21,200 nt of DNA, from positions 1 to 21,200 of the forward strand of contig DATFOK010000001.1 of assembly GCA_035265665.1 (NCBI GenBank), given 5' to 3'. The position numbers were made by a program, and so were the translations under genes. Source of the stretch: DASUPK01 sp035265665 (GTDB lineage: Bacteria > Actinomycetota > Thermoleophilia > Solirubrobacterales > 70-9). Every line of letters begins with the position of its first letter. The first letter of the stretch is position 1. Below, piece by piece: positions 6,338-13,158 of the stretch. The notes under the pieces were generated by a model, which saw nothing but the letters and a program-made list of their open reading frames with translations, did not search any database and had not been told where the DNA came from.

Positions 6338-6688
6338 GTGGCGACAAAGGCCGAGATCCCGCATCCGCTTCCCGCTCCTCTGGTCGAGCGAGTCGCGGAG
6401 CGCTTCCGCGTCCTGGGCGAGCCGATGCGGATCCGGCTGCTCGAGGCCATGCGCGAGGGGGAGAAGAGTGTCAAGGAGCTCCAGGAGGCCACCGGCGCCT
6501 CGCAGCAGAACGTCTCGCAGCATCTCGGCGTCCTGCTTCGCGCCCGCATCGTGGAGCGCCGCAAGGAGGGCAACTTCTCCCTCTACTCGATCGCCGACCC
6601 GGTGGTCTTCTCACTTTGCGACCAGGTCTGCGGCGGGCTGCGCCAGGAGATCGAGCGACTCGACAGCCTGCTCGAGGGAGGTGCCTGA
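6338..6688 (+). CDS. ArsR/SmtB family transcriptional regulator with a paired-cysteine C-terminal helix
   Basis: A 116-aa winged-helix repressor. The helix-turn-helix spans about residues 44-72 (SVKELQEATGASQQNVSQHLGVLLRA) and the wing follows (VERRKEGNFSLYSI). It lacks the ELCVC arsenic-binding motif. Instead it has C94 and C98 in the C-terminal helix (FSLCDQVCGG), so it may sense a thiol-reactive species (persulfide, oxidant) or a soft metal. The GTG start is supported by a TACCCT box seven bases upstream. The gene is followed one base later by the DUF2892 gene and diverges from osmC over a palindromic operator. The E. coli pair ygaV (ArsR-type, sulfide-responsive) and ygaP (rhodanese with a DUF2892-like membrane part) is a relevant parallel. 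The true ligand is unknown. Confidence 0.88.
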   Translation: MATKAEIPHPLPAPLVERVAERFRVLGEPMRIRLLEAMREGEKSVKELQEATGASQQNVSQHLGVLLRARIVERRKEGNFSLYSIADPVVFSLCDQVCGGLRQEIERLDSLLEGGA

Positions 6689-6689
6689 G

Positions 6690-6917
6690 ATGTCTCGGTC
6701 CCGCTGGCCGCTCGAGCGCGTCCTCTTCGCGCTCGCCGGCTCCGTCGTTCTGATCAGCGTCGCGCTTGTCGCGCTCGTCTCGCCCTGGTTCCTGCTGCTG
6801 ACGGCCTTCGTCGGCATCAACCTCTGGCTCTACGTCCTGGTGGGAGCCTGTCCGGCCTCCTACGTCTTGAAGCGCGCCTGCGATCTCGATTCGGTCGTCT
6901 ATCCGCGGTCCCAATGA
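6690..6917 (+). CDS. DUF2892 (YgaP-like transmembrane) small membrane protein
   Basis: A 75-aa protein with two membrane segments (about 12-30 and 33-52). SPWFLLLTAFVGINLWL is followed by VGACPASYVLKR, which matches DUF2892, the membrane part of YgaP. It carries C54 in the conserved GxCP and a further C64. A ribosome binding site GGGAGG (6676-6681) lies eight bases before the ATG. It starts one base after the regulator stop and its last codons overlap the MMPL start (ATGA), so the three genes are translationally linked. DUF2892 proteins are often found with rhodaneses and sulfur-responsive ArsR-type regulators. The molecular role is not known; sulfane sulfur or thiocyanate handling has been proposed for YgaP. 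Confidence 0.8.
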   Translation: MSRSRWPLERVLFALAGSVVLISVALVALVSPWFLLLTAFVGINLWLYVLVGACPASYVLKRACDLDSVVYPRSQ

Positions 6918-9019
6918 CCGACGTCGGCCCAATCGGCAGGCTGGGGCGCTACACCGCGACCCATTTCAGGATCGTCGTGATCGCCTGGGCCATCGTCGCC
7001 CTCGGTCTCGGCTTCCTGGCGCCGCGGGTCGAGAAGGCGCTCTCGGGAGCCGGCTGGGAGGTCAGCGGCTCGAAGTCCGTGCAGGCGCGCGACCTGATCG
7101 ACCGCAACTTCAGCGGGCTCTCGAGCTACGGCCTGATGGTCGTCGTGCAGTCGCCGACCGCCGTGGTCGGCGCCCCGAGCTTCGACTCCACCGTCTCCGC
7201 CGTCGAGCGTCACCTCCGGGCCGACGGCGCCGTGCGCACTGTGTTCCCGCCCCGCCCGGGCGTCTCCATCTCGCCGGACGGGCACACGGCGATCGTGCGG
7301 GCGGGAGCCGCGAGGGACTCGAACGCCATGGTCAAGGCCGCGGACGAGCTCAAGGGACCGCTGGCCGCGCTGGGCCGTGACGGAGTGCAGGTGCAGCTGA
7401 CCGGGGCCGCCGGGATGTGGTCCGACTTCAACGAGGCGAACAAGGAGGCGATGCTCCGCTCGGAGGTGATCTCCTGGCCGGTGACCCTGGCGATCATGCT
7501 GATCGCGTTCGGCTCGCTCGTCGCGGCCGGACTGCCGCTGATGCTGACGATGGTGGGGCTGATCGTGGCGGCCGGATCGCTCTACCTCGGCACACAGGTG
7601 ATGCCCATCTCGATCTGGGCGATGAACTTCGCGCTGATGTTCGCCCTCGCGCTCGGGATCGACTACGCGCTCTTCGTGGTGCATCGCTTCCGTGGCGCCT
7701 TCTTCGGCTCCAGGCTCTCGGCCGTCGACGCCGTTGCGCAGGCCATGGACGCCGCCGGCAAGGCCGTGCTCTTCTCCGGGGTGACCGTGCTGATCTCGCT
7801 GAGCGCGGTGATGCTGGTTCCGAGCCCGGCGTTCCGCTCGATGAGCCTGGGGATCATGCTCGCCGTGATCTTCGTCCTGGCGGCGACGCTCACGCTGCTC
7901 CCGGCCGTGCTTGCCAGGCTCGGTCCGCGGGTCGACAAGCTCTCGCTGCCGTGGGTCCATTCCGGCGAGCACCGCTCGCCGCGCTTCGCTGCCTGGGGCG
8001 AGCGGCTCTGGCAGCACCCGCTGCGCTACGGCGCCCCGGCCCTGATCGCGCTGGCGCTGCTCACCCTGCCGGTGACCCGGCTCGACACCGCGATGCCCTC
8101 GATCAAGGTCGTCCCCTTGAGCGACTCCTCGCGGGTCGGGTATCAGGAGGTGCAGGCCGCCTTCGGTCCGGGCGCGACCGGGCCCCTCCAACTCGTAACA
8201 CCCGTCCGCGACGCCGACCGGGCCGTGTCTGTGGCCCAGAGCGATCCCGGCATCGGTCAGGTCTTGCCCGCGGCGAGCTCCGGTGATCTCGCCATGATCC
8301 AGGCCATCCCCAGGCAGGATCCCTCGAGCCCGGCCGTCGGAGCAACGATCGACCGCCTCCGCGACGAGCTGCCCCAGGGGACCCTGGTTGGCGGCGCCGT
8401 GGCCGAGAACCACGACCTGCAGTCGGCGCTTGCCGCCAAGACGCCGCTCGTGATCGGTGTCGTGCTCGGCCTCGGATTCGCGTTGCTGCTCTTCGCGCTC
8501 CAAGCGCCGATCATCGCCGCGGTCGGCGTGGTCACCAACCTGCTCGCCACGGGCGCCGCCTTCGGCGTCGCCAAGTGGATCTTCCAGGATGGGGCGCTTC
8601 ACTCCCTGCTCGGGTTCGAGCCGCAGGGCTTCCTCGACGCCTGGGGGCCCGTCTTCTTCTTCGCGATGATCTTCGCGATCTCGATGGACTACACGGTGTT
8701 CCTGCTCTCCTCCGCAAAGGAGCACTGGGACCGCACCGGCGACGCCAAGGAGGCGATGGTCGGAGGCGTCGCGCACTCCGGGCGGGTGATCTTCGCCGCG
8801 GCCGCGGTGATGGTCGCCGTCTTCTTCACCTTCGCCCTCTCGGGGCCGCTGCCGCCGAAGGAGATGGGGATCATCCTCGGCATCGCCGTTCTGCTCGACG
8901 CGATGCTGGTCCGGCTACTGCTGATGCCGGTCCTGCTCAGGCTGCTCGGACCGTGGGCCTGGTACCTGCCGCGCTGGGCGGACCGAGTGCTCCCGGACGT
9001 CCGCTTCGGCCACGCATGA
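6914..9019 (+). CDS. MMPL family (RND superfamily) transporter
   Basis: A 701-aa membrane transporter of the MmpL/RND type, driven by proton movement and usually exporting lipids or other hydrophobic molecules. Its layout is standard: membrane segment 1 (about 19-37), a periplasmic loop, a cluster of five segments (about 190-345), a second loop region (about 400-500) and another six-segment cluster (about 500-690). The two conserved proton-relay motifs are present: GIDYALFVVHRFR with D250/Y251 and SMDYTVFLLSSAKE with D592/Y593. The ATG overlaps the DUF2892 stop, so it belongs to the regulator-DUF2892-MMPL operon. A strong hairpin follows its stop. The substrate is unknown. If the operon is sulfur- or oxidant-responsive, export of a thiol compound or modified lipid is possible, but this is inference. 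Confidence 0.92.
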   Translation: MTDVGPIGRLGRYTATHFRIVVIAWAIVALGLGFLAPRVEKALSGAGWEVSGSKSVQARDLIDRNFSGLSSYGLMVVVQSPTAVVGAPSFDSTVSAVERHLRADGAVRTVFPPRPGVSISPDGHTAIVRAGAARDSNAMVKAADELKGPLAALGRDGVQVQLTGAAGMWSDFNEANKEAMLRSEVISWPVTLAIMLIAFGSLVAAGLPLMLTMVGLIVAAGSLYLGTQVMPISIWAMNFALMFALALGIDYALFVVHRFRGAFFGSRLSAVDAVAQAMDAAGKAVLFSGVTVLISLSAVMLVPSPAFRSMSLGIMLAVIFVLAATLTLLPAVLARLGPRVDKLSLPWVHSGEHRSPRFAAWGERLWQHPLRYGAPALIALALLTLPVTRLDTAMPSIKVVPLSDSSRVGYQEVQAAFGPGATGPLQLVTPVRDADRAVSVAQSDPGIGQVLPAASSGDLAMIQAIPRQDPSSPAVGATIDRLRDELPQGTLVGGAVAENHDLQSALAAKTPLVIGVVLGLGFALLLFALQAPIIAAVGVVTNLLATGAAFGVAKWIFQDGALHSLLGFEPQGFLDAWGPVFFFAMIFAISMDYTVFLLSSAKEHWDRTGDAKEAMVGGVAHSGRVIFAAAAVMVAVFFTFALSGPLPPKEMGIILGIAVLLDAMLVRLLLMPVLLRLLGPWAWYLPRWADRVLPDVRFGHA

Positions 9020-9025
9020 AACGGT

Positions 9026-9071
9026 CATCCGTGCTGATCACCGAGGGCGATCTCGTCGGTCCGCACGGATG
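9026..9071 (+). terminator. Stem-loop between the MMPL and SQR-like genes
   Basis: CATCCGTGC (9026-9034) and GCACGGATG (9063-9071) form a perfect nine-base-pair stem. The 28-base loop holds a second stem (ACCGAG with CTCG/CGGT, one bulged base). It starts seven bases after the MMPL stop and ends 20 bases before the -10 box of the next gene. It could be a terminator or, less likely, a regulator site. Confidence 0.5.
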
Positions 9072-9091
9072 GTGGTGCGCCCGCGCGGCCG

Positions 9092-9097
9092 TAGGGT
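9092..9097 (+). promoter_or_regulatory. -10 box TAGGGT for the SQR-like gene (leaderless)
   Basis: TAGGGT is followed by exactly seven bases and the ATG at 9105, the same spacing as at the ArsR-type regulator. No ribosome binding site is present between them. This decides the start at 9105 over the in-frame GTG at 9069. Confidence 0.6.
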
Positions 9098-9104
9098 CTC
9101 GGTC

Positions 9105-10355
9105 ATGAGCAGCGATTCGAGAGTCGTGGTCCTCGGGGGCGGCTTCGGTGGGCTCGAGACGGCCTTCAACCTGCGCCTGCTCGCGGACGATGCCGCAGAG
9201 CTCACCCTGATCTCGGATCAGGATCACTTCCTCTTCAAGCCGAACTCGATCTACGTCCCCTTCGGGCTCGACCCCGAGAAGCTGAAGGTCCCGCTCGCCC
9301 CGGCGGCGAAGCGGCGCCGCATCGACTTCACCCGGGCGAAGGCCACCGCGGTCGACACCGACGCAGGGACCGTCGAGACCGAGGCCGGCTCGTTCCCATA
9401 CGACCGTCTCGTCATCGCGACCGGGGCCGACATGCGAGCGAGCGAGGTGCCAGGCCTCGCTGAGCATGCGGTCAGCACCTGGACGCCGTCGGACATGCTG
9501 CGGCTACGTTGGGCGTTCGAGCGACTGGTCGAGACGAGACGCCGACGGCGGGTGCTCTTCCTCGTCCCGCCGAACAACAAGTGCGCCGGGCCGCTCTACG
9601 AGATCGTGCTGATGCTGGAGACCTGGTTGCGCCGCCACGACGCCCGGGAGGGCACCGAGGTCACCTGGTCGACCTACGAGGACACGTACATCCAGGCCTT
9701 CGGGCCTCGTCTGCACGAGGTCATCGGGAAGGAGTTCGCGCGCCGGGGAATCAGCGGGCACCACGGCTGGGTGGTCGACAGCGTGGAGGCGGACGCCGTC
9801 CACTATGAGAACGGGGAGCAGCTTCCGTACGACCTGCTGGTTTCGTTCCCCCCCTACGTTGCCTCCACGCCCTTCGAGGGCCTGCCGGCGGACGATCGGG
9901 GATTCCTGGAGACCGATCTCGCAACCCGGAAGGTGATGGGCCATCCGGAGATCTTCGCGGTTGGCGACGCCGGGGACTTTCCCGTCAAGCAGGCGTTCCT
10001 GGCCTTCCTGCAGGCGGACGCCGTGGCCTCGCATATCGCGGCCGAGCTGGCCGGGAACGAACCGGAGCTCGATTTCGATCCGGTGAGCATGTGCGTCATG
10101 GAGCAATTCGACAAGGCAACCTTCGCCCAAGTGCCGCTTCGCTTGACGGGCGATGTTTCCCGTCCGGTCGAGGTCCGGCCGGACGCCGACGGCGCGTACC
10201 GCGTCGGGTCCTACAAGGCCTGGCGCGCGGGCAAGAAGATGCTCGGCCACTCGGTGCCGTGGCGCTTTCGGCATGGCCTGCCGTTCCATGGCGGCAACTT
10301 CTGGCGCGCGATGGACACCGGGCTGAAGGCGATGTCGAAGGTCTTGGCGGACTGA
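9105..10355 (+). CDS. FAD-dependent oxidoreductase resembling sulfide:quinone oxidoreductase
   Basis: A 416-aa two-dinucleotide-binding-domain flavoprotein of the SQR / flavocytochrome c sulfide dehydrogenase type. The N-terminal FAD site is VVVLGGGFGGLETA (7-20). YDRLVIATGAD (99-109) is the usual second FAD contact, and HPEIFAVGDAGDFPVKQAF (280-298) is the third. C160 in PPNNKCAGPLYE sits where SQRs carry a redox-active cysteine, and C330 (VSMCVMEQ) is a plausible partner. The third SQR cysteine (near 128) is absent. The C-terminal part (WRFRHGLPFHGGNFW, then an amphipathic helix) could attach it to the membrane to reach the quinone pool. SQRs oxidise sulfide to sulfane sulfur or persulfide. 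An NDH-2-like or other flavoprotein role cannot be excluded. It has its own leaderless promoter and follows the MMPL operon. Confidence 0.78.
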   Translation: MSSDSRVVVLGGGFGGLETAFNLRLLADDAAELTLISDQDHFLFKPNSIYVPFGLDPEKLKVPLAPAAKRRRIDFTRAKATAVDTDAGTVETEAGSFPYDRLVIATGADMRASEVPGLAEHAVSTWTPSDMLRLRWAFERLVETRRRRRVLFLVPPNNKCAGPLYEIVLMLETWLRRHDAREGTEVTWSTYEDTYIQAFGPRLHEVIGKEFARRGISGHHGWVVDSVEADAVHYENGEQLPYDLLVSFPPYVASTPFEGLPADDRGFLETDLATRKVMGHPEIFAVGDAGDFPVKQAFLAFLQADAVASHIAAELAGNEPELDFDPVSMCVMEQFDKATFAQVPLRLTGDVSRPVEVRPDADGAYRVGSYKAWRAGKKMLGHSVPWRFRHGLPFHGGNFWRAMDTGLKAMSKVLAD

Positions 10356-10396
10356 GCCGCTCAGGACGACGTAGTCGCAGCGATTGGAGCCGTTCG

Positions 10397-11602
10397 CTAC
10401 TTGGACGGCCAGCAGTAGCCGTAGGAGGTGAGGCTCGAGACCGGGCCGAAGAACCCGTAGCTGCGGGTGGTGAACGTGTTGTCCGAGTTCATGACGCCGT
10501 CGGCGAAGAAGGCGTTCCGTGAGCCGCCGCTCGAGAAGCCGCCGGCGACGAGGCGCTTGCCCTTCGGACAGGCCGGGGACGTGGAGCTGCCGACCTGATT
10601 CGCGTTGAGGGCGACCGGGGTCGAGCTCACCTCGGTCAGCTTGGGCTTCTTCATCCGCGCGCAGTAGGCGATCGCGGTCAGCTCGCCCTGACCGATGGTG
10701 CCGTAGGCGGTATAAGCGCTTCCGGTGACGGTCCAGGCCCGCGGGCCCGACGCCCTCGACTCGGTGACGTAGTTGCCGCCGTCGCCGCGGAAGTTGGTCC
10801 GCTGGAAGCCGCCCGAGACCAGGAACTGACCTTTGGGGCAGCGCGCGGTCACCGTCTTGGTCTGCCCGCTTCTCACCCAGACGGTCTTGTGAGGGGTAGG
10901 GGTCGCGGGAGTCACGCCGCGCCCGCAGAGCACCTGGACCGTCACCTGACGCGTCGTAGTGGGGCCCCCGCCGGGGTCCAGTACGACGGCGCTGATGTGG
11001 AAGCCGAGCTGTGCTCCGAGTCGCTCGAAAGAGTGCGGGTAGACGCCCTCGCCATCGGGCCCGATCCCCGGACTCTGCGTCATTCCGCCTCCGACGGGCT
11101 GCTTGCCCCTCGGACACAGTACTTCGAGCCGCGGCGATGTGTCCGGCTTGTTGAGAGTGAAGGACTTGGTCGCCAGATTCACGTTGCGTAGCGTGCGGGC
11201 GAGCCCGGGCGTCGCGCGCCCCTTTCGGCCCTGGATCCTGACCGTGCCCTGATGCGAGTCGAGCACATAGATGCCGCCGGGGGCGCGCAGGGCCATCCGG
11301 AGCCGATTGCAGCTCGTCCCCTTCGTCAGCACATAGACCTCGTTGAGCCTGCGGAGTGTGTTGGTGCCGCCGCTGACCCCGACCTTGCGACCCGTTCTAC
11401 TCGCCAGGACCTTGGCGAGCTTCCCGGGCTCGTCGTAGCAGCCGTCGAGATTGAACCGGCGCTCCTGGAGCGCGAACTTGTAGGCGCCCTCGAGGCGCTT
11501 GGTGGGGAGGTTGTGGCCGACCGCGCCGAAGGCGCTCGGGCTGAGCAGAAGCAGGCCGAAGAGGAGTGTGGCCAGCGAGAGGGGAAGGGCGGTCCTGCGC
11601 AT
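10397..11602 (-). CDS. Secreted protein with three Cys-bracketed tandem repeats, unknown function
   Basis: A 401-aa exported protein that I do not recognise as a named family. Residues 1-27 are a signal peptide (MRRTALPLSLATLLFGLLLL, then SPSAFGA). The N-terminal third (about 30-150) has C55 and C98 and a strand-rich look. The rest is a threefold repeat. Each unit opens with a C-P-x-G-x-x-x-V-x-G-G motif and closes with another cysteine 52-63 residues later: C163 to C226, C255 to C314, and C345 to C397. The pairs are probably disulfides in three small beta domains. The end is SYGYCWPSK. There are no catalytic motifs, so a wall-associated, adhesive or binding role is a guess. It converges with the SQR-like gene and diverges from a secreted hydrolase gene. 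Confidence 0.75.
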   Translation of the reverse strand: MRRTALPLSLATLLFGLLLLSPSAFGAVGHNLPTKRLEGAYKFALQERRFNLDGCYDEPGKLAKVLASRTGRKVGVSGGTNTLRRLNEVYVLTKGTSCNRLRMALRAPGGIYVLDSHQGTVRIQGRKGRATPGLARTLRNVNLATKSFTLNKPDTSPRLEVLCPRGKQPVGGGMTQSPGIGPDGEGVYPHSFERLGAQLGFHISAVVLDPGGGPTTTRQVTVQVLCGRGVTPATPTPHKTVWVRSGQTKTVTARCPKGQFLVSGGFQRTNFRGDGGNYVTESRASGPRAWTVTGSAYTAYGTIGQGELTAIAYCARMKKPKLTEVSSTPVALNANQVGSSTSPACPKGKRLVAGGFSSGGSRNAFFADGVMNSDNTFTTRSYGFFGPVSSLTSYGYCWPSK

Positions 11603-11619
11603 GAGCGCGAATCAGAACA

Positions 11620-11631
11620 GATCGCGCGATC
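11620..11631. other. 12-base perfect palindrome in the divergent promoter region
   Basis: GATCGCGCGATC lies 18 bases upstream of the secreted-repeat-protein start. It could be a regulator site, but a short GC-rich palindrome in such DNA may also be chance. Confidence 0.3.
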
Positions 11632-11674
11632 AGAAGTTGCGCGGTTTCGGGCCCGCGTCCGTCCTATTCGACTT

Positions 11675-11700
11675 CGATACATTCCGACCAGCGTGTATCG
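11675..11700. promoter_or_regulatory. Operator-like inverted repeat between the divergent secreted-protein genes
   Basis: CGATACA (11675-11681) and TGTATCG (11694-11700) are perfectly complementary arms with a 12-base spacer. The half-site centres are 19 bases apart, about two helical turns. The element lies 29 bases upstream of the secreted hydrolase ATG and in the shared region with the divergent gene, as expected of a dimeric regulator's site. Confidence 0.5.
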
Positions 11701-11729
11701 CTGACGGCAAGGACTGCAGGAGGGACAGG

Positions 11730-13154
11730 ATGCTCGGAGGGCGGAGGAAGCCGGCGCGGCTCGCACTGATCGCCATCGTCGCCGCGGCCATAGGGGTCGT
11801 CCCGGCCAAGGCGGGCGCTGCGGTCCCGGTCCAGTTCGAGACCTTGCGCGGGTTCACCGCCCCGGAAACGCCTGACGCCCTCAACGTCGTTGGGGTGCTG
11901 AAGACCGGTGATCCCGAGGCTAAGAACGTCCTCGTCCTCAACCCGGGCACCTCGTCGAGCGCGGCCTACTTTGAGCCGCTGGCCGAGACGATCGCGGAGC
12001 GGCTCCCCAACTGGCAGGTCTGGGCGGTGGAGCGGCGGGAGAACCTGCTCGAGGACCAATCGATGCTCGACAAGCTGAAGCTGGGGCAGGCCAGCGCGAG
12101 GGAGCTCTTCAACTACTACCTCGGCTACCTCACCGATCCGACCGTGACGAACCACGTCAACAACGTGCCCGACTCGGCGGTTCCCTTCGCACGAGAGTGG
12201 GGCATGAACGTAGAGGTCCAGGACCTGCGGCGGGTCGTGGCGGTGGCCGCGAGCCACGGCCGCAGGGTGGTGATGGGCGGCCACTCCCTGGGCGGGACGA
12301 TCACCACGGCCTATGCCACCTGGGACTTCAACGGGCGCCCGGGCGCCCGCGATCTCTCCGGCCTGGTGTTGATCGACGGCGCCAGCAACCCGATACCGGT
12401 GACCCCACAGGAGGCGAGTAGCTCGCTCGCCAATCTGCAGAGCTCGTCCCCTTGGCTCGCCTTCGGCGGCATCGCGGCGCCGTTCGCCGGCCTGTTCGGC
12501 ACGGTCGGTTCGGCCGCCGCGAAGGCCGATCCCAACGCTCAGTCGGTGTTCGAGGGGTGGCCTCTGTTGCCGGCGAATCTGATGCCGCCGGGCGGGGTCA
12601 TCCCCACCAATGAGGCCGGCTTCGGTTTCGGGACGGACACCGAGACCTCGCCGCCCAACCTGCGCGCCGCGCAGGTCCACGCCGGCCACCTGGCCGCGAG
12701 CGGCGATCCCCGCGGCTGGGTCCGCGGCGGCGAGATCACCCCGATCCAGCGCTGGGCCTCGATGTTCTCCGGTTGGGACGTGCTCGGGCACGATGGGACG
12801 GCCTGGTACCACCCGCTGCGCCTGACGATCGACGCGGGTGCGGTCGGGAATGGCATCCCGAACCCGGCGCAGCAGGTGTTGGACGTCCACTCGACGCTGG
12901 GCTCCGAGCTCAGCAAGCACCTGAAGATCTACGCCTTCGGGGCCGCGCTCGGCGGAGAGCGAGTTCCCCTCGCGGCCCAGGCCCTGGCTGCCGAAGCGGG
13001 CATCGCGCCGGGCAACCTGACACTGATCGAGCGCGCCGAGACCTACGCCCACAACGACCCGAACTCCGCCGATCCGGCGGTGAACGAATTCCTCGCGCAC
13101 CTGATCCCCTTCCTCGGGGGGATCGGCAAGGGCAAGGGCCCGAAGCAGAAGTAG
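11730..13154 (+). CDS. Secreted alpha/beta-fold hydrolase (lipase/esterase-like)
   Basis: A 474-aa exported hydrolase. Residues 1-31 form a signal peptide (basic MLGGRRKPAR, hydrophobic LALIAIVAAAIGVVPA, then AKAGA). The core includes VLVLNPGTSSSAAYF (67-81), which likely forms the oxyanion hole, and the nucleophile elbow GGHSLGGT with S186. LVLIDGASN follows (212-220). A late histidine, H441 in ETYAHNDPNSAD, is the likely catalytic base. The large insertion (about 225-390) would be a lid. The end is lysine-rich (GKGKGPKQK). The ATG is backed by a strong ribosome binding site (AGGAGGGA, 11718-11725), and a longer upstream reading lacks a signal peptide. It ends four bases before the convergent MBL-rhodanese gene. 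The substrate is probably a lipid or polymer ester, but this is not shown by sequence. Confidence 0.82.
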   Translation: MLGGRRKPARLALIAIVAAAIGVVPAKAGAAVPVQFETLRGFTAPETPDALNVVGVLKTGDPEAKNVLVLNPGTSSSAAYFEPLAETIAERLPNWQVWAVERRENLLEDQSMLDKLKLGQASARELFNYYLGYLTDPTVTNHVNNVPDSAVPFAREWGMNVEVQDLRRVVAVAASHGRRVVMGGHSLGGTITTAYATWDFNGRPGARDLSGLVLIDGASNPIPVTPQEASSSLANLQSSSPWLAFGGIAAPFAGLFGTVGSAAAKADPNAQSVFEGWPLLPANLMPPGGVIPTNEAGFGFGTDTETSPPNLRAAQVHAGHLAASGDPRGWVRGGEITPIQRWASMFSGWDVLGHDGTAWYHPLRLTIDAGAVGNGIPNPAQQVLDVHSTLGSELSKHLKIYAFGAALGGERVPLAAQALAAEAGIAPGNLTLIERAETYAHNDPNSADPAVNEFLAHLIPFLGGIGKGKGPKQK

Positions 13155-13158
13155 GGAT

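Noticed and set aside
6338..6688. Arsenic resistance operon
   Set aside because: The regulator lacks the ELCVC motif, and no arsenate reductase or arsenite pump gene is nearby.
6899..8776. Long open frame antisense to the MMPL gene
   Set aside because: It has the composition of a GC-rich shadow frame (R, G, H, D, Q-rich, no domains) and lies fully opposite a clear transporter gene.
9069..9104. Upstream GTG start for the SQR-like gene
   Set aside because: The added residues are basic and non-conserved. The Rossmann motif starts properly after ATG 9105, which has a TAGGGT box seven bases upstream.
9504..11117. Long open frame spanning the SQR-like and secreted-protein genes on the minus strand
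   Set aside because: It crosses two well-supported genes in the wrong frame and shows no family motif.
11499..11729. Extended start for the secreted hydrolase
   Set aside because: It would bury the signal peptide in the middle of the protein and overlap the divergent gene; ATG 11730 has a strong ribosome binding site.
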